NCBI GenBank assembly: GCA_002354735.1
Contig: DEMD01000016.1
Location: 236,125-300,124, forward strand
Reading direction: 5' to 3'
Length of the DNA: 64,000 nt
DNA from: Gammaproteobacteria bacterium UBA2679
GTDB taxonomy: Bacteria; Pseudomonadota; Gammaproteobacteria; Pseudomonadales; Oleiphilaceae
Made by a program: the position numbers and the translations under genes. Shown one piece after another: positions 46,840 through 56,621 of this stretch (positions are counted from its first letter, which is position 1; the number at the start of each line of letters is the position of its first letter). The notes under the pieces are model-generated. The model was given only the letters and a program-made list of their open reading frames with translations, had not been told where the DNA came from and did no database searches.

Positions 46840-47349
46840 TTAAATCCCGGTCTGACGCTCCTTGATTTCTGCAAGTGTCTTGCAGTCGATGCATTGCGTG
46901 GCAGTTGGCCGCGCTTCAAGACGGCGAATACCAATCTCCACGCCGCAGCTTTCGCAGAAGCCGTAGTCATCGCGATCAATATTATCGAGCGTCTTGTCGA
47001 TCTTCTTGATCAGCTTGCGCTCACGGTCCCGTGTACGCAGCTCGAGACTGAACTCTTCTTCCTGCGTGGCTCGGTCGCTTGGATCAGCATAGTTGGCCGC
47101 GTCTTCCTGCATATGATGCATGGTGCGGTCGACCTCTTCCATGAGTTCCTGCTTCCAATTCAGCAGCATCTGGCGAAAATGCTCCAACTGGCTGGAGCTC
47201 ATGTACTCTTCGCCCTTCTTTGGCTGATACGGCGTGAAGTCGGTGAAGCCTTCAGTAGCAGCCTGCTTGTTGGCCTTCTGTGTAGGCGCTTTCTTAGCGC
47301 GGGTCTTACTGGTGTCAGTGCTGTCAGTATTCTTTGCAGATGCTGGCAT
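46840..47349 (-). CDS. dksA: RNA polymerase-binding factor DksA
   Basis: DksA binds the RNA polymerase secondary channel and with ppGpp controls rRNA and other promoters. The 169-aa protein has a basic N-terminal tail, a coiled-coil (MLLNWKQELMEEVDRTMHHM) with the tip DPSDRAT and a four-cysteine zinc finger (CESCG...CIDC, about 135-159). ATG 47349 with GAGG 6 bases upstream is preferred over the longer frame to 47415. gluQ follows directly. Confidence 0.97.
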   Translation of the reverse strand: MPASAKNTDSTDTSKTRAKKAPTQKANKQAATEGFTDFTPYQPKKGEEYMSSSQLEHFRQMLLNWKQELMEEVDRTMHHMQEDAANYADPSDRATQEEEFSLELRTRDRERKLIKKIDKTLDNIDRDDYGFCESCGVEIGIRRLEARPTATQCIDCKTLAEIKERQTGI

Positions 47350-47538
47350 AAACTGCCTCACTAGATGCTGTGACCAAAAATAGCTGTGTACAGTACCCAA
47401 GGTATTGAGGTTCATCTCCCCAATCAGAGCCTATGTCTGCGTAGGAGAGCCTCATCCACCGGATTCAGGGGGCGCAAAATACCAGAAATCCCCCCGGGGG
47501 CCAACTGTTGTTACGTCGTGTACGTGCGACCAATCACT

Positions 47539-49110
47539 TTAGTCTAAGTCGAGGTGACTAGCCAATCGCTTCGCAAGGCAGTCGATTTCAAGCAGCTGAT
47601 CACTGCACACGCTTATAACCGTCGGCTGCTCAGCGTCATTAAAAGGCTCAAGCGCCTTGATCTGCCGCTCCAGAATCGAAATATCCGCTTCTGCCGCATC
47701 CTGTCCTCGTGCCTTCCGGGACTCTACGCGCGCCCGAAGAATTTTTTCTTCTGCCTGGCAGGACATGATCGCGAACGGAACGCCGTTGCGTTCAGCGACC
47801 CGACGCATCTGGTCCCGCTGAACAACTTTGAGAAAAGTAGCGTCAAGTATGACTGACCGCCCCGCTTTCAGTAAAAGATCAGCTGTGTTGGCAAGATGCG
47901 TGTAGGTCTGCTCCGTCGAGTCGGCTGCATAGATGCCTTCATTAGCGGATGACTTTGTGTTGTCCAGGGGCTTGAAGCCGTGCAGGCGTTTGCGCTCGAC
48001 ATCTGACCGCACGCGAATCGCCTTGAGGTGTTCAAGCAGATGTGTGCTCACGGTGGTCTTGCCAGAACCTGAAAGCCCCTGCGAAATAATCAGGAATTGC
48101 CTCGGAATGCTCATGAATCGTTCGGCGAGACGCAGGTACTGACGGGCCTTTCCGAGTTGACGCGCCCGCTCAGCTTCAGCGATTCCCTCATTCCCTGCCG
48201 TGAATAGGGCAATCTTGCAGCGAACCATCGCGCGGTAGGACTTGTAGAAATTGAGCAGACTGACGCCTTCGAAATCGCCAGTATCTTCGAGATAGATATT
48301 CAGCACCCGGTAAGCAAGGTGATCGAGCCCACGGTCCTGCAAATCCATCAACAGAAAAGCGAGGTCATTGATCGTGTCGATCCAGCGGAAGTCCTCATTG
48401 AACTCGATGCAGTCGAACAGCGATGGCTTGCCATCTATTATGGCAACGTTGCCCAGGTGCATATCGCCATGACATTCCCGTATGAATCCACTTTTCTTTC
48501 GCGACTCGAGCAGTGGTTTCAAACGGTTGAACTCGCTGGCGGCCCACTGCTGGACAACCCGAAGCAAGGCCTTGTCGCCCTCGTCTACCAGCATTGGCTT
48601 AATTTGTTCGAAATTCTGCGCCATGGGTGCGAACACCTGATCCGGCTTGCCAAAGTCGCTGTCGGCAGTGGCTATGGCACAATCATCGGCATGAAAATCA
48701 GAAATCTGATGCGCGAGCTGCTTCATGTAGAGCGGCAGCGCTTCATCATCCGGGTCAAGTCTGTCAAGCACCGACGCCGGGTCGAACTGACGCATCTTCA
48801 CCGCGTATTCGATGGCCTCGCCGGAAGTATTCATCTCCGGCGCATCTTCACTGCCACCGATAGCGACCACATTCAGGTAGACTGACTTGAGAAGTCGGCG
48901 GTTGAGTCTAAGCTCCTCTTCACAGAAGTGGCGCCGTTGTGCCAGTGTGGAAAAATCAAGGAAGCCGAAGTTCATGGGCTTTTTGATTTTGTAGACAAAC
49001 TCCCCGGTCAGCAGCACCCAGGAAATATGTGTTTCCAACAATTGAAAGTTGGCAACCGGATGATCGTATAATTCCGGATTCTGTAGCGCCTTGACCAGTG
49101 CTTCGCTCAT
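47539..49110 (-). CDS. APH-like kinase / AAA ATPase two-domain protein
   Basis: The 523-aa protein joins an aminoglycoside-phosphotransferase-like N-terminal part (ECHGDMHLGNVAIIDGKPSL, catalytic HGD at about 215-217) with a C-terminal P-loop kinase-like part (Walker A SQGLSGSGKTTVS, about 345). Proteins of this type are widespread in Pseudomonas-type genomes but their substrate is not known. It is divergent from mrcB; the starts are about 120 bp apart. Confidence 0.82.
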   Translation of the reverse strand: MSEALVKALQNPELYDHPVANFQLLETHISWVLLTGEFVYKIKKPMNFGFLDFSTLAQRRHFCEEELRLNRRLLKSVYLNVVAIGGSEDAPEMNTSGEAIEYAVKMRQFDPASVLDRLDPDDEALPLYMKQLAHQISDFHADDCAIATADSDFGKPDQVFAPMAQNFEQIKPMLVDEGDKALLRVVQQWAASEFNRLKPLLESRKKSGFIRECHGDMHLGNVAIIDGKPSLFDCIEFNEDFRWIDTINDLAFLLMDLQDRGLDHLAYRVLNIYLEDTGDFEGVSLLNFYKSYRAMVRCKIALFTAGNEGIAEAERARQLGKARQYLRLAERFMSIPRQFLIISQGLSGSGKTTVSTHLLEHLKAIRVRSDVERKRLHGFKPLDNTKSSANEGIYAADSTEQTYTHLANTADLLLKAGRSVILDATFLKVVQRDQMRRVAERNGVPFAIMSCQAEEKILRARVESRKARGQDAAEADISILERQIKALEPFNDAEQPTVISVCSDQLLEIDCLAKRLASHLDLD

Positions 49111-49229
49111 ATATTCTGCTTGCCCGCTGTCTTGTAAGGTTCTCGTTTGCAGCGCAGAAGAGTAAACGATCGGTCTCTGCTTGCCTACCTCCCCGCATTT
49201 ACCCGTCCATCAAATGGAAAGCCTTCTCA

Positions 49230-51626
49230 ATGGCAGAACGTAGAAAAACCGGCGCCAATGGCGGTAAAAAGAAAAGCCCCAAGTCAGGTGGCAAAAAGAG
49301 TAGTGCAGTGGCCGCACGCTCATGGAAAAGGCGTGCGCTAGGGTCGCTTCTGAAACTGCTCATCGTCGCTTTCGTCGGCCTGGCCCTGTGGAGTCTATAT
49401 CTGGATATCCAGGTCAGGGAACGCTTCGAAGGAAAGAAGTGGCAGATTCCCGCAGCTGTTTATGCCGCACCGCTAGAGCTCTACGCAGGGGCACAGTTAT
49501 CGCTTGATGTGCTTGTCGGCGAGCTGACTGCGCTGGGTTACCGGAAAGTGAGTCGAAATCCTGCGCTTGGCCAATATAGTGCCTCTGCCAGTCGGGTGAA
49601 TTTCATGCCCAGGCACTTCGACTTTCCTGATGAAGCCGTTGCTGCTGAAGGATCTGGCAGCACGGCGCCCCAGGCCCTGAGCGTGAGCTTCAGCGGCGGT
49701 TCCATTGCAGAACTTGAAACCGCTGCCGAAGGGCGTCCAGTGAGCTGGTTTAGACTGGAGCCGAGAAAAATAGCCGGGATCTATCCCAGTACCCAGGAAG
49801 AGCGCACGCTGGTGCAGCTCCGCGAAGTGCCCGATCTTCTGATCCAAGCCTTGCTCGCAGTAGAAGATCGCGACTTTCGCGACCATCATGGCGTAGCGCC
49901 ACTCTCAATTGCCCGCGCGATGCTGGCTAATCTCTCCGCAGGTAAGGTGGTTCAGGGCGGCAGCACGCTTACGCAGCAGCTGGTGAAGAACTTTTATCTC
50001 AGCAGCGATCGTACCCTGACGCGCAAGCTCAACGAAGCGCTTATGGCGCTGCTACTCGAGCTTCACTACAGTAAGGACGATATACTCGAAACCTACATTA
50101 ATGAGATTTTTCTGGGTCAGCAGGGCGCCTACTCGATCCATGGCTTTGCTACCGCCAGTCGGTTCTATTTCGCTCAACCACTCAATGAGCTGCAGCCACA
50201 TCAGTTGGCGCTGCTGGTAGGCCTTGTCAAAGGCGCATCCTATTACAATCCTCGGCGTAGTCCCGCGAGGGCGAAGCAGCGCCGGGACCTCGTGCTGAAA
50301 GTACTGGCGGATCAGGGACTCCTGTCTCAAGCCGAACTCGTGAAATGGCAGGGCATGCCCCTGGGCGTACGCAAAGAGCCAGGGCGGATCACCAGTGCTT
50401 TTCCTGCATTCGTTGATCTGGTCAGGCAACAGCTGAACGAGGAGTACCCAGAGGAGGTGCTGCAGAGCGAGGGGCTCAGAATCTTTACCACGCTCCGCCC
50501 TGAAGTGCAGCAATCCGCTCAGAACGCACTCAGCTCGACCATCAAGCAAAAGTCGGCAGCGTTAAAACAGCCGGCGCTTCAGGGCGCCGTAATCGTCACG
50601 GATAAGAATAGCGGTGAAATCGTGGCGCTTACCGGTGATCGTTCTGCTGAGGCTATTGGCTTCAATAGGGCGCTGCAGGCCGAGCGTCAGGTTGGCTCGC
50701 TGCTGAAGCCTTTTGTTGCACTGACAGCGCTTGAACAACAGCCCACGCTGTCTTTGGCCAGTCGCGTCAAGGATGAGGCCATTACGTTGCGCTTCAAGGA
50801 TGATTCCACCTGGACGCCGGCCAATTTCGATTCCAAGAGTCATGGTGAAGTTCTGCTACGCGAGGCATTCGTTCATTCGTACAATCAGGCCTTTGTGCAC
50901 CTTGGTTTGAACGTGGGGCTTAAACCCATCATCGAGACACTTCAGCGTTTTGGCGCCAAGAGAAAGATGAACGCCTACCCGAGCCTTATCCTCGGAGCGG
51001 TGAATATGACGCCACTCGAACTGACACAGATGTATCAGAATCTTGCCTCAGGGGGCTTCTCCACACCCATGAGGAGTATTCGTATCGTTACTGACAGCGA
51101 TAACAAGGTGCGCTCACGATATCCTTATCAGGCAACCCGGCTGGTGGAGGATGAAGTTGCCTACATCATCCAGTATGCCATGATCGATGTCGTTCGCTCG
51201 GGAACAGGTCGTTCCGTGTACTCGGCCTTTCCGGACGATTATCAGGTGGCCGGCAAGACCGGCACGACCAACGATCTGCGGGACAGCTGGTACGTTGGTT
51301 TCAACGGCGACTATCTTGCTACCGTGTGGATGGGCAACGATAACAACAGTAGTACCGGTCTGACCGGCTCTTCGGGCGCACTTCAAGTGTGGAAGACGCT
51401 CTACAAGGACCTGCCACTGACCTCGCTCATGCCTACGAAACCGGATACGGTGGAGTGGCACTGGATCAGTCCTGATGGCAAACTCAGTGCCGAGCGTTGC
51501 GCGGACAGCATTCCGCTGCCCTTCCGTGCCCAGTCTGTGCCTGTAGAAGAGGCCGATTGTGGCGACATGGGTGATGCGATAAACCGATTCTGGCGACGGC
51601 TCGTTTCTCCACTTACCGATGAGTAA
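49230..51626 (+). CDS. mrcB: Penicillin-binding protein 1B
   Basis: PBP1b is a bifunctional peptidoglycan glycosyltransferase and transpeptidase. The 798-aa protein has a basic cytoplasmic tail, one membrane anchor (LLKLLIVAFVGLALWSLYL, about 42-60), a UB2H-like domain, the GT51 site LLAVEDRDFRDHHGV (about 208-222) and the transpeptidase motifs SLLK (about 490), SYN (about 550) and KTGTT (about 676). GGAAAG precedes ATG 49230 by 8 bases; the longer frame to 49098 is not used. Confidence 0.95.
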   Translation: MAERRKTGANGGKKKSPKSGGKKSSAVAARSWKRRALGSLLKLLIVAFVGLALWSLYLDIQVRERFEGKKWQIPAAVYAAPLELYAGAQLSLDVLVGELTALGYRKVSRNPALGQYSASASRVNFMPRHFDFPDEAVAAEGSGSTAPQALSVSFSGGSIAELETAAEGRPVSWFRLEPRKIAGIYPSTQEERTLVQLREVPDLLIQALLAVEDRDFRDHHGVAPLSIARAMLANLSAGKVVQGGSTLTQQLVKNFYLSSDRTLTRKLNEALMALLLELHYSKDDILETYINEIFLGQQGAYSIHGFATASRFYFAQPLNELQPHQLALLVGLVKGASYYNPRRSPARAKQRRDLVLKVLADQGLLSQAELVKWQGMPLGVRKEPGRITSAFPAFVDLVRQQLNEEYPEEVLQSEGLRIFTTLRPEVQQSAQNALSSTIKQKSAALKQPALQGAVIVTDKNSGEIVALTGDRSAEAIGFNRALQAERQVGSLLKPFVALTALEQQPTLSLASRVKDEAITLRFKDDSTWTPANFDSKSHGEVLLREAFVHSYNQAFVHLGLNVGLKPIIETLQRFGAKRKMNAYPSLILGAVNMTPLELTQMYQNLASGGFSTPMRSIRIVTDSDNKVRSRYPYQATRLVEDEVAYIIQYAMIDVVRSGTGRSVYSAFPDDYQVAGKTGTTNDLRDSWYVGFNGDYLATVWMGNDNNSSTGLTGSSGALQVWKTLYKDLPLTSLMPTKPDTVEWHWISPDGKLSAERCADSIPLPFRAQSVPVEEADCGDMGDAINRFWRRLVSPLTDE

Positions 51627-51635
51627 AAAGTATTC

Positions 51636-52190
51636 ATGAACTTCCAGCATTCAGAAATAATCAGTGATATCGCCGCCAAACCATGTGGGCTTATCAAATC
51701 GGCTGGCGTTGTGAGTCTGTTGTTTGTGGTAGCGCTCTCAGGCTGCACCTCGTTCCAGGAAACCTATGGGCGGAAGCCACCTGTGGTAACGGCGCCAGCG
51801 CCACAGCCTGGTATCGAGCAGCCTTCCGATCGAGCGCCTGCCACTGCAGATAAGCCCGAGGTCCGGCAATCGGAGGAACCTCGCCGTTCGAGACCGAGCG
51901 TGCAGGTCGCCAGAGCAGAACCCTTACCGGCGGCCAATCATTTCATTCAGCAGGCGCGGACAGCCTCAGATCAGGGCGATTATGCCCAGGCACTTTCGCT
52001 TCTCGAACGCGCACGTCGAATATCCCCGGGTGCCGGTGAGGTCTATCTCGAAATCGCAGAAGTGCATATGAACATGGGCGACACCGCCCAGGCCAAGCAG
52101 TTTTGCTACAAGGCCCAGTCGCTGTCGGGAGATGATGCCGAATTCAAGGAGCGAATCCGGCGTGTGCTCAATCAGATAGGTTCTGCATAG
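51636..52190 (+). CDS. TPR-type lipoprotein
   Basis: The 184-aa protein has a signal with lipobox ALSGC (Cys about 37), a Pro-rich linker, and a C-terminal tetratricopeptide pair ([20 protein letters not shown] and [20 protein letters not shown]). It follows mrcB by 9 bp and is probably its operon partner. Its position suggests a helper of peptidoglycan synthesis like other PBP1b-linked lipoproteins, but it is not LpoB by sequence I can see. Its end overlaps the hemL end by 23 bases tail to tail. Confidence 0.8.
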   Translation: MNFQHSEIISDIAAKPCGLIKSAGVVSLLFVVALSGCTSFQETYGRKPPVVTAPAPQPGIEQPSDRAPATADKPEVRQSEEPRRSRPSVQVARAEPLPAANHFIQQARTASDQGDYAQALSLLERARRISPGAGEVYLEIAEVHMNMGDTAQAKQFCYKAQSLSGDDAEFKERIRRVLNQIGSA

Positions 52191-53454
52191 CCTTCTCTGC
52201 TGCAGCGATGGTTTCCTCGATGTCCTCGTCGCTGTGCGCAGCCGAAAGAAAGCCTGCCTCGAAGCAGGACGGCGCCAGGTATATGCCCGAATCCAGCATG
52301 CTGTGGAAGAACTTCCTGAAACGCGGCAGATCACTCTGGACGACTTGGGAAAAGCTGGTTACAGGCTTCGCCGCGTTGAAGAAGAAACCGAACATCCCGC
52401 CGCGACAGTCAGTTGAAAAGTCGATGTCGTAGCGGTCGGCGGCAGCCTGGAAGCCTTGCATGAGCTTGCGACATCCATCTTCCAGCTTCTCATAGAACCC
52501 TTCGGCTGCAAGATGCTTGATATTTGCCAGACCACAAGCCATTGCCAACGGATTGCCCGATAAGGTGCCTGCCTGGTAAACGGGGCCCAGAGGGGCCAAA
52601 TGGGACATGATGTCTCTGCGGCCTCCGAACGCCCCAACTGGCAGACCACCGCCGATTACCTTACCGAGCGCCGTCAGGTCAGGCGTTATACCAAAAGCGG
52701 CTTGCGCACCGCCTCGCGCTACGCGGAACCCCGTCATCACCTCATCGAATATCAACACCGCGCCATGCTTCGTGCACTCATCTCTCAATGTTTGCAGAAA
52801 GCCGTCTACTGGCTGAATGAAATTCATGTTACCCGCGATCGGCTCGACGATAATGGCAGCGATGTCATCACCGTACTCTCCCATGGCAGCGACGACTTGC
52901 TCAGCATTATTGTATTCAAGCGTGATGGTATGCTTCGCAACGTCAGCCGGCACGCCCGGCGAATTTGGAACGCCTAGTGTAAGCGCGCCTGATCCAGCCT
53001 TGACCAGCAGCGAGTCGGCATGCCCGTGATAGCAGCCTTCGAACTTGATGATCTTATCCCGCCCGGTGAACCCGCGCGCAAGGCGAATAGCGCTCATGGT
53101 GGCTTCCGTGCCGGAGTTGACCATGCGTACCATATCGATAGATGGCATAAGGCTACAAATAAGCTCGGCCATCTCGATTTCAATTTCAGTCGGCGCGCCG
53201 AAGCTCAAGCCGTCTTCGAGCTTGTCCCTCAGGGCAGTGAGCACATCAGGATGCGCATGCCCAAGTATCATCGGACCCCAGGAGCCGATGTAATCGATGT
53301 AGCGCTTGCCGTCCTCGTCGAACACATAGGCGCCTTTGCCCTTTTTAAAGAACACAGGACTACCACCCACGCCGTTGAATGCTCTGACAGGGCTGTTGAC
53401 GCCGCCTGGAATGCTCTGCTGCGCACGTTTGAAAAGTTCTTCTGAATGACTCAT
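52168..53454 (-). CDS. hemL: Glutamate-1-semialdehyde 2,1-aminomutase
   Basis: HemL forms 5-aminolevulinate for heme synthesis. It is a PLP enzyme with [15 protein letters not shown] (about 120-134) and the PLP lysine in [18 protein letters not shown] (about 265). The 428-aa length is usual. It is followed upstream by thiE and hemJ on the same strand; the gap to thiE is 21 bp. Confidence 0.97.
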   Translation of the reverse strand: MSHSEELFKRAQQSIPGGVNSPVRAFNGVGGSPVFFKKGKGAYVFDEDGKRYIDYIGSWGPMILGHAHPDVLTALRDKLEDGLSFGAPTEIEIEMAELICSLMPSIDMVRMVNSGTEATMSAIRLARGFTGRDKIIKFEGCYHGHADSLLVKAGSGALTLGVPNSPGVPADVAKHTITLEYNNAEQVVAAMGEYGDDIAAIIVEPIAGNMNFIQPVDGFLQTLRDECTKHGAVLIFDEVMTGFRVARGGAQAAFGITPDLTALGKVIGGGLPVGAFGGRRDIMSHLAPLGPVYQAGTLSGNPLAMACGLANIKHLAAEGFYEKLEDGCRKLMQGFQAAADRYDIDFSTDCRGGMFGFFFNAAKPVTSFSQVVQSDLPRFRKFFHSMLDSGIYLAPSCFEAGFLSAAHSDEDIEETIAAAEKAMQNLSD

Positions 53455-53475
53455 GAGTTTTCCGTAAGATGATTG

Positions 53476-54183
53476 TTAGTTGAATAGCGCGACAAGTTCA
53501 GCAGCCGCGTCGTGAATCCCGTTGAGCGAGTCCCGGCTGAAAACGCTGCCGACGACAGCGATCCAGTCGGCGCCCGCTTCGATGAGTGGGCCGGCATTCC
53601 CTGCATTGATGCCGCCAATTGCCACGAGGGGACAGTCGAATTGGCGTCTGGCCTGTTGCAGGAGGGCTATGCTCGCTGCCACCGCAGCTGGCTTGGTAGA
53701 CGATGGGAAGAACCGGCCGAAGGCCAGGTAATGAGCACCTAGCTGCCGACGTTCAGCGGCTCTCTCGAGCGAGTTGTAACAAGAAGCACCATAGAGCATG
53801 GTTCGCGCTTCTGCTGCCTGTGCCGCTAATCGCTCAATCTGACAATCTTCATCCCGACCAAGATGTACGCCGTCTGCACCACATTCGGCTGCAAGGTCTG
53901 CATCGTCGTTGACAATGAAGCAGACCTGCCGCTTCAAGCAAAGGTCTGCTAGTTCTCGCGCCTCTGCCAGCCGATCCGTAAAGGGGTACGCTTCCAGGGA
54001 AGCCTTGTTGCGGTACTGTACGATGCGAGCACCGCCGTCTATGGCCGCTTCAACTCGACGCACCAATGTGGGGTCGCGAGAAGAGTCAATATCTGTAATG
54101 ACGTACAGGCCTCGCTCACCACCCAGTATGGCGCGAACATGCGAACGCGTATCTTGGTAGCGCTGCGCTTTTCCGATAATCAA
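53476..54183 (-). CDS. thiE: Thiamine-phosphate synthase
   Basis: ThiE couples the pyrimidine and thiazole units into thiamine phosphate. Motifs are GLYVITDIDSS, VQYRNKAS (about 55-62), FIVNDDADLA and the phosphate-binding AIGGINAGN. The N-terminus is about 20 residues longer than usual, so a later start is possible. The ATG 54183 overlaps the hemJ stop by 4 bases. Confidence 0.93.
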   Translation of the reverse strand: MIIGKAQRYQDTRSHVRAILGGERGLYVITDIDSSRDPTLVRRVEAAIDGGARIVQYRNKASLEAYPFTDRLAEARELADLCLKRQVCFIVNDDADLAAECGADGVHLGRDEDCQIERLAAQAAEARTMLYGASCYNSLERAAERRQLGAHYLAFGRFFPSSTKPAAVAASIALLQQARRQFDCPLVAIGGINAGNAGPLIEAGADWIAVVGSVFSRDSLNGIHDAAAELVALFN

Positions 54184-54605
54184 AACGGCTTCACCACCAC
54201 CAGAATCACGACAGCAATCAATATGAGAACCGGAAATTCGTTGAACCAGCGATAAAACCTATGTGTGCGAACGTTGCCGTCAGCAGCAAACTTCCGCATC
54301 AGACTACCGCAGGCAAGGTGATAAGCTATGAGAATGAAGACCAGCATCAGCTTGGCATGCATCCAGCCCATCTTCATGACAGCCGGGTTCTGCGACAACA
54401 GCGCCACGCCTAAGATCAGCGTCGCTATCATCGCTGGTGTGGCAATGCCCCGATAGAGCTTACGCTCCATCACCTTGAAGCGCTCGTTGCCCAGGGTGTC
54501 GGTTGTCTGCGCGTGATAAACGAAGAGGCGGGGTAGGTAAAACAGGGCCGCGAACCATGCGACCATGGAAATGATGTGGAATGCCTTGAGCCAGAGATAC
54601 GTCAT
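54180..54605 (-). CDS. hemJ: Protoporphyrinogen oxidase HemJ
   Basis: HemJ oxidises protoporphyrinogen IX to protoporphyrin IX. The 141-aa membrane protein has four helices and the conserved His in YLWLKAFHIISMVAWFA and LVFILIAYHLACG. It lies with hemL and thiE, and the stop overlaps the thiE start, so heme and thiamine genes share an operon. Confidence 0.9.
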   Translation of the reverse strand: MTYLWLKAFHIISMVAWFAALFYLPRLFVYHAQTTDTLGNERFKVMERKLYRGIATPAMIATLILGVALLSQNPAVMKMGWMHAKLMLVFILIAYHLACGSLMRKFAADGNVRTHRFYRWFNEFPVLILIAVVILVVVKPF

Positions 54606-54624
54606 GCCTATAGAGTCCTATTGT

Positions 54625-56496
54625 TTATTTTGAGGAATAGTAGTTGACGATATCGGTATGGGTCACGATGCCGATAATGGGCTTGATCATCGGCGCCGAT
54701 GTCCGTTGCACATAGAGTGCCTCTACGTTTGACGCACGCAGTACAGCCAGCGCCTCCTCCAGCGTGGCCTGTATATGCAACGGGGCCAGATCACGTCGTT
54801 GTGCGGGAATTTTGAGCAGATTCACTCGTATGCTGACCTGTGCCTCTTCAGTATCATCCGTCCCTGCGGACGGCTGCAAGTCCGCGTGCTCGCTCGGCTC
54901 CGGTTCTATCTGAGTGCCTTCAATTTCTTCGGAAAGCAGAGCGTCGTCTGACCCACGGTTCTCCTCATCCAGCAATTCGAGGTACCGCGACAGGTCTACG
55001 GCCGGCATGAGCGACACAGGCCCGTTTTGATCCTCTATGAGAATCCACACTGGTGAATTCTTTAGCAGCGCGTGAGCTTCCTCCAGAGAGTGTTCAGCTT
55101 TCGTGCGGATGAACCGTCGCTCCATGATGGCGGCGACTGAAATCCGTCTTAACGCCTGTGTCAGCGGCTCGAAGCGGTAGTCAAGGCCCTGGGCCTGCAG
55201 AAGCGCGATAAAAATCGGTTTCTGACGAAACAGATTTCGTGTCAGAAGTCCCGTCACAATGATGATGATCATCGTCGGCAACATGATGTTCGAAGTTCTC
55301 GTAAGCTCGATAATCGCTATGATTGCCGCCAATGGCGCCTGCAGAACTGCTCCCATCATTGCGCCCATGCCCAGCAAGGCATAAAAGCCTGCATCGGAGG
55401 CTGCTGCCGGCATCAAGGCCTGTGCGACCATGCCCAGGGCACCGCCCAAACATGCGCCGATAAAGAGTGTGGGGCCTATTATTCCGCTCGGCATGCCCAG
55501 GCCAATCGATATTGAGGTGACGAACAGCTTGGCGAGGCCGAGTGTCAGTAGAACCGGCGCAGCATAGCCGCCTAACAAGGCCGTATTGACCGAGTCATAG
55601 CCTACCCCCATGATTTCCGGGAAAGCAATTCCCGCCAGGCCGGTAAGCAGGCCTGCAAGCATCAGGCGGCTCAGGATCGGCCCCTGAAAATGTCGGCTCG
55701 TTGTCAGAACGGTCTGATTGAACACACAGGCGGCCAGGGCAAGCGGCAAAGTAGCCGCGAGAATGAGTGGCAATTCAGCGAGCGACTGAAATGCTATGTC
55801 GGGCACCAGAAACGCTGGTTCGTTACCATAGAAAAATTGCGTCACTACGGCCGCGCTGACCGCCGCCAGGATGATGGGCGTAAAGCCTACGATGGTGTAC
55901 TCCATCAGGACGACCTCCATGGCGAAGATAATTCCGGCCAACGGCGTGTTGAATGAAGCAGAAATAGCAGCTGCGGTGCCACAGCCAACCAGCATGCGAA
56001 TCGAATTGTTGGGTAGCGCAGCCCACTGACCGAGAAGACTGGAGACCGTAGCCCCAAGGTGCACTGCTGGCCCCTCCCGTCCCGCGCTCTGGCCTGAGAT
56101 GACTGTGGCGGCGCCTACGATGAACTGCAGGACCCCGTTGCGCCAGGAGATGTGGCCCTGATGATACCCAAGCCGCTCAAGTACGTGAGTCACACCAACC
56201 TTGCGCAGATGCACTTTCAGTCGGAACAGCAGAATGCCTATGAACAATGCACCGCAAAGCGGAAAACTCAGGCGGGCGATGGTCGATATCCCTTCGAAAT
56301 TTTCCGAACTACTGCCTGGCAGCATCAACGCCAGCGGAATCTCTATGGCCAGGCGGAACAGCACAATGACCAGTCCAGTCACAATACCGGAGACCAATCC
56401 AAGTATGGCAAGCTGCGGAACCGCATCGAAACCCGCCAGCTGTCGCCGGAAGGGCGCGAACATCAAGTCGAGCCGTGTCTTGAGCCCGATGTTCAT
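54625..56496 (-). CDS. ClC-type chloride channel with CBS pair
   Basis: The 623-aa protein is a ClC family chloride channel or H+/Cl- exchanger. The gating glutamate is in AGREGPAVHLGA and the selectivity region is MPSGIIGP. About 18 helical segments cover residues up to 430, and two CBS motifs follow (about 450-500 and 570-620) with an acidic Glu-rich insert between. ATG 56496 is preferred; a TTG at 56535 would add 13 residues. The substrate and direction are not visible. Confidence 0.9.
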   Translation of the reverse strand: MNIGLKTRLDLMFAPFRRQLAGFDAVPQLAILGLVSGIVTGLVIVLFRLAIEIPLALMLPGSSSENFEGISTIARLSFPLCGALFIGILLFRLKVHLRKVGVTHVLERLGYHQGHISWRNGVLQFIVGAATVISGQSAGREGPAVHLGATVSSLLGQWAALPNNSIRMLVGCGTAAAISASFNTPLAGIIFAMEVVLMEYTIVGFTPIILAAVSAAVVTQFFYGNEPAFLVPDIAFQSLAELPLILAATLPLALAACVFNQTVLTTSRHFQGPILSRLMLAGLLTGLAGIAFPEIMGVGYDSVNTALLGGYAAPVLLTLGLAKLFVTSISIGLGMPSGIIGPTLFIGACLGGALGMVAQALMPAAASDAGFYALLGMGAMMGAVLQAPLAAIIAIIELTRTSNIMLPTMIIIIVTGLLTRNLFRQKPIFIALLQAQGLDYRFEPLTQALRRISVAAIMERRFIRTKAEHSLEEAHALLKNSPVWILIEDQNGPVSLMPAVDLSRYLELLDEENRGSDDALLSEEIEGTQIEPEPSEHADLQPSAGTDDTEEAQVSIRVNLLKIPAQRRDLAPLHIQATLEEALAVLRASNVEALYVQRTSAPMIKPIIGIVTHTDIVNYYSSK

Positions 56497-56621
56497 CTGA
56501 CGACCGCGTCGGGTCAGTTGCGCGAAAAATGGCAAGATGTCTTCTCAGCCCGATTCTAGAGAGTTGAGTACTGTGCTGGTACTATGGCGTCATTGGATTC
56601 TACACAGTCTCGAGGGGAAAC

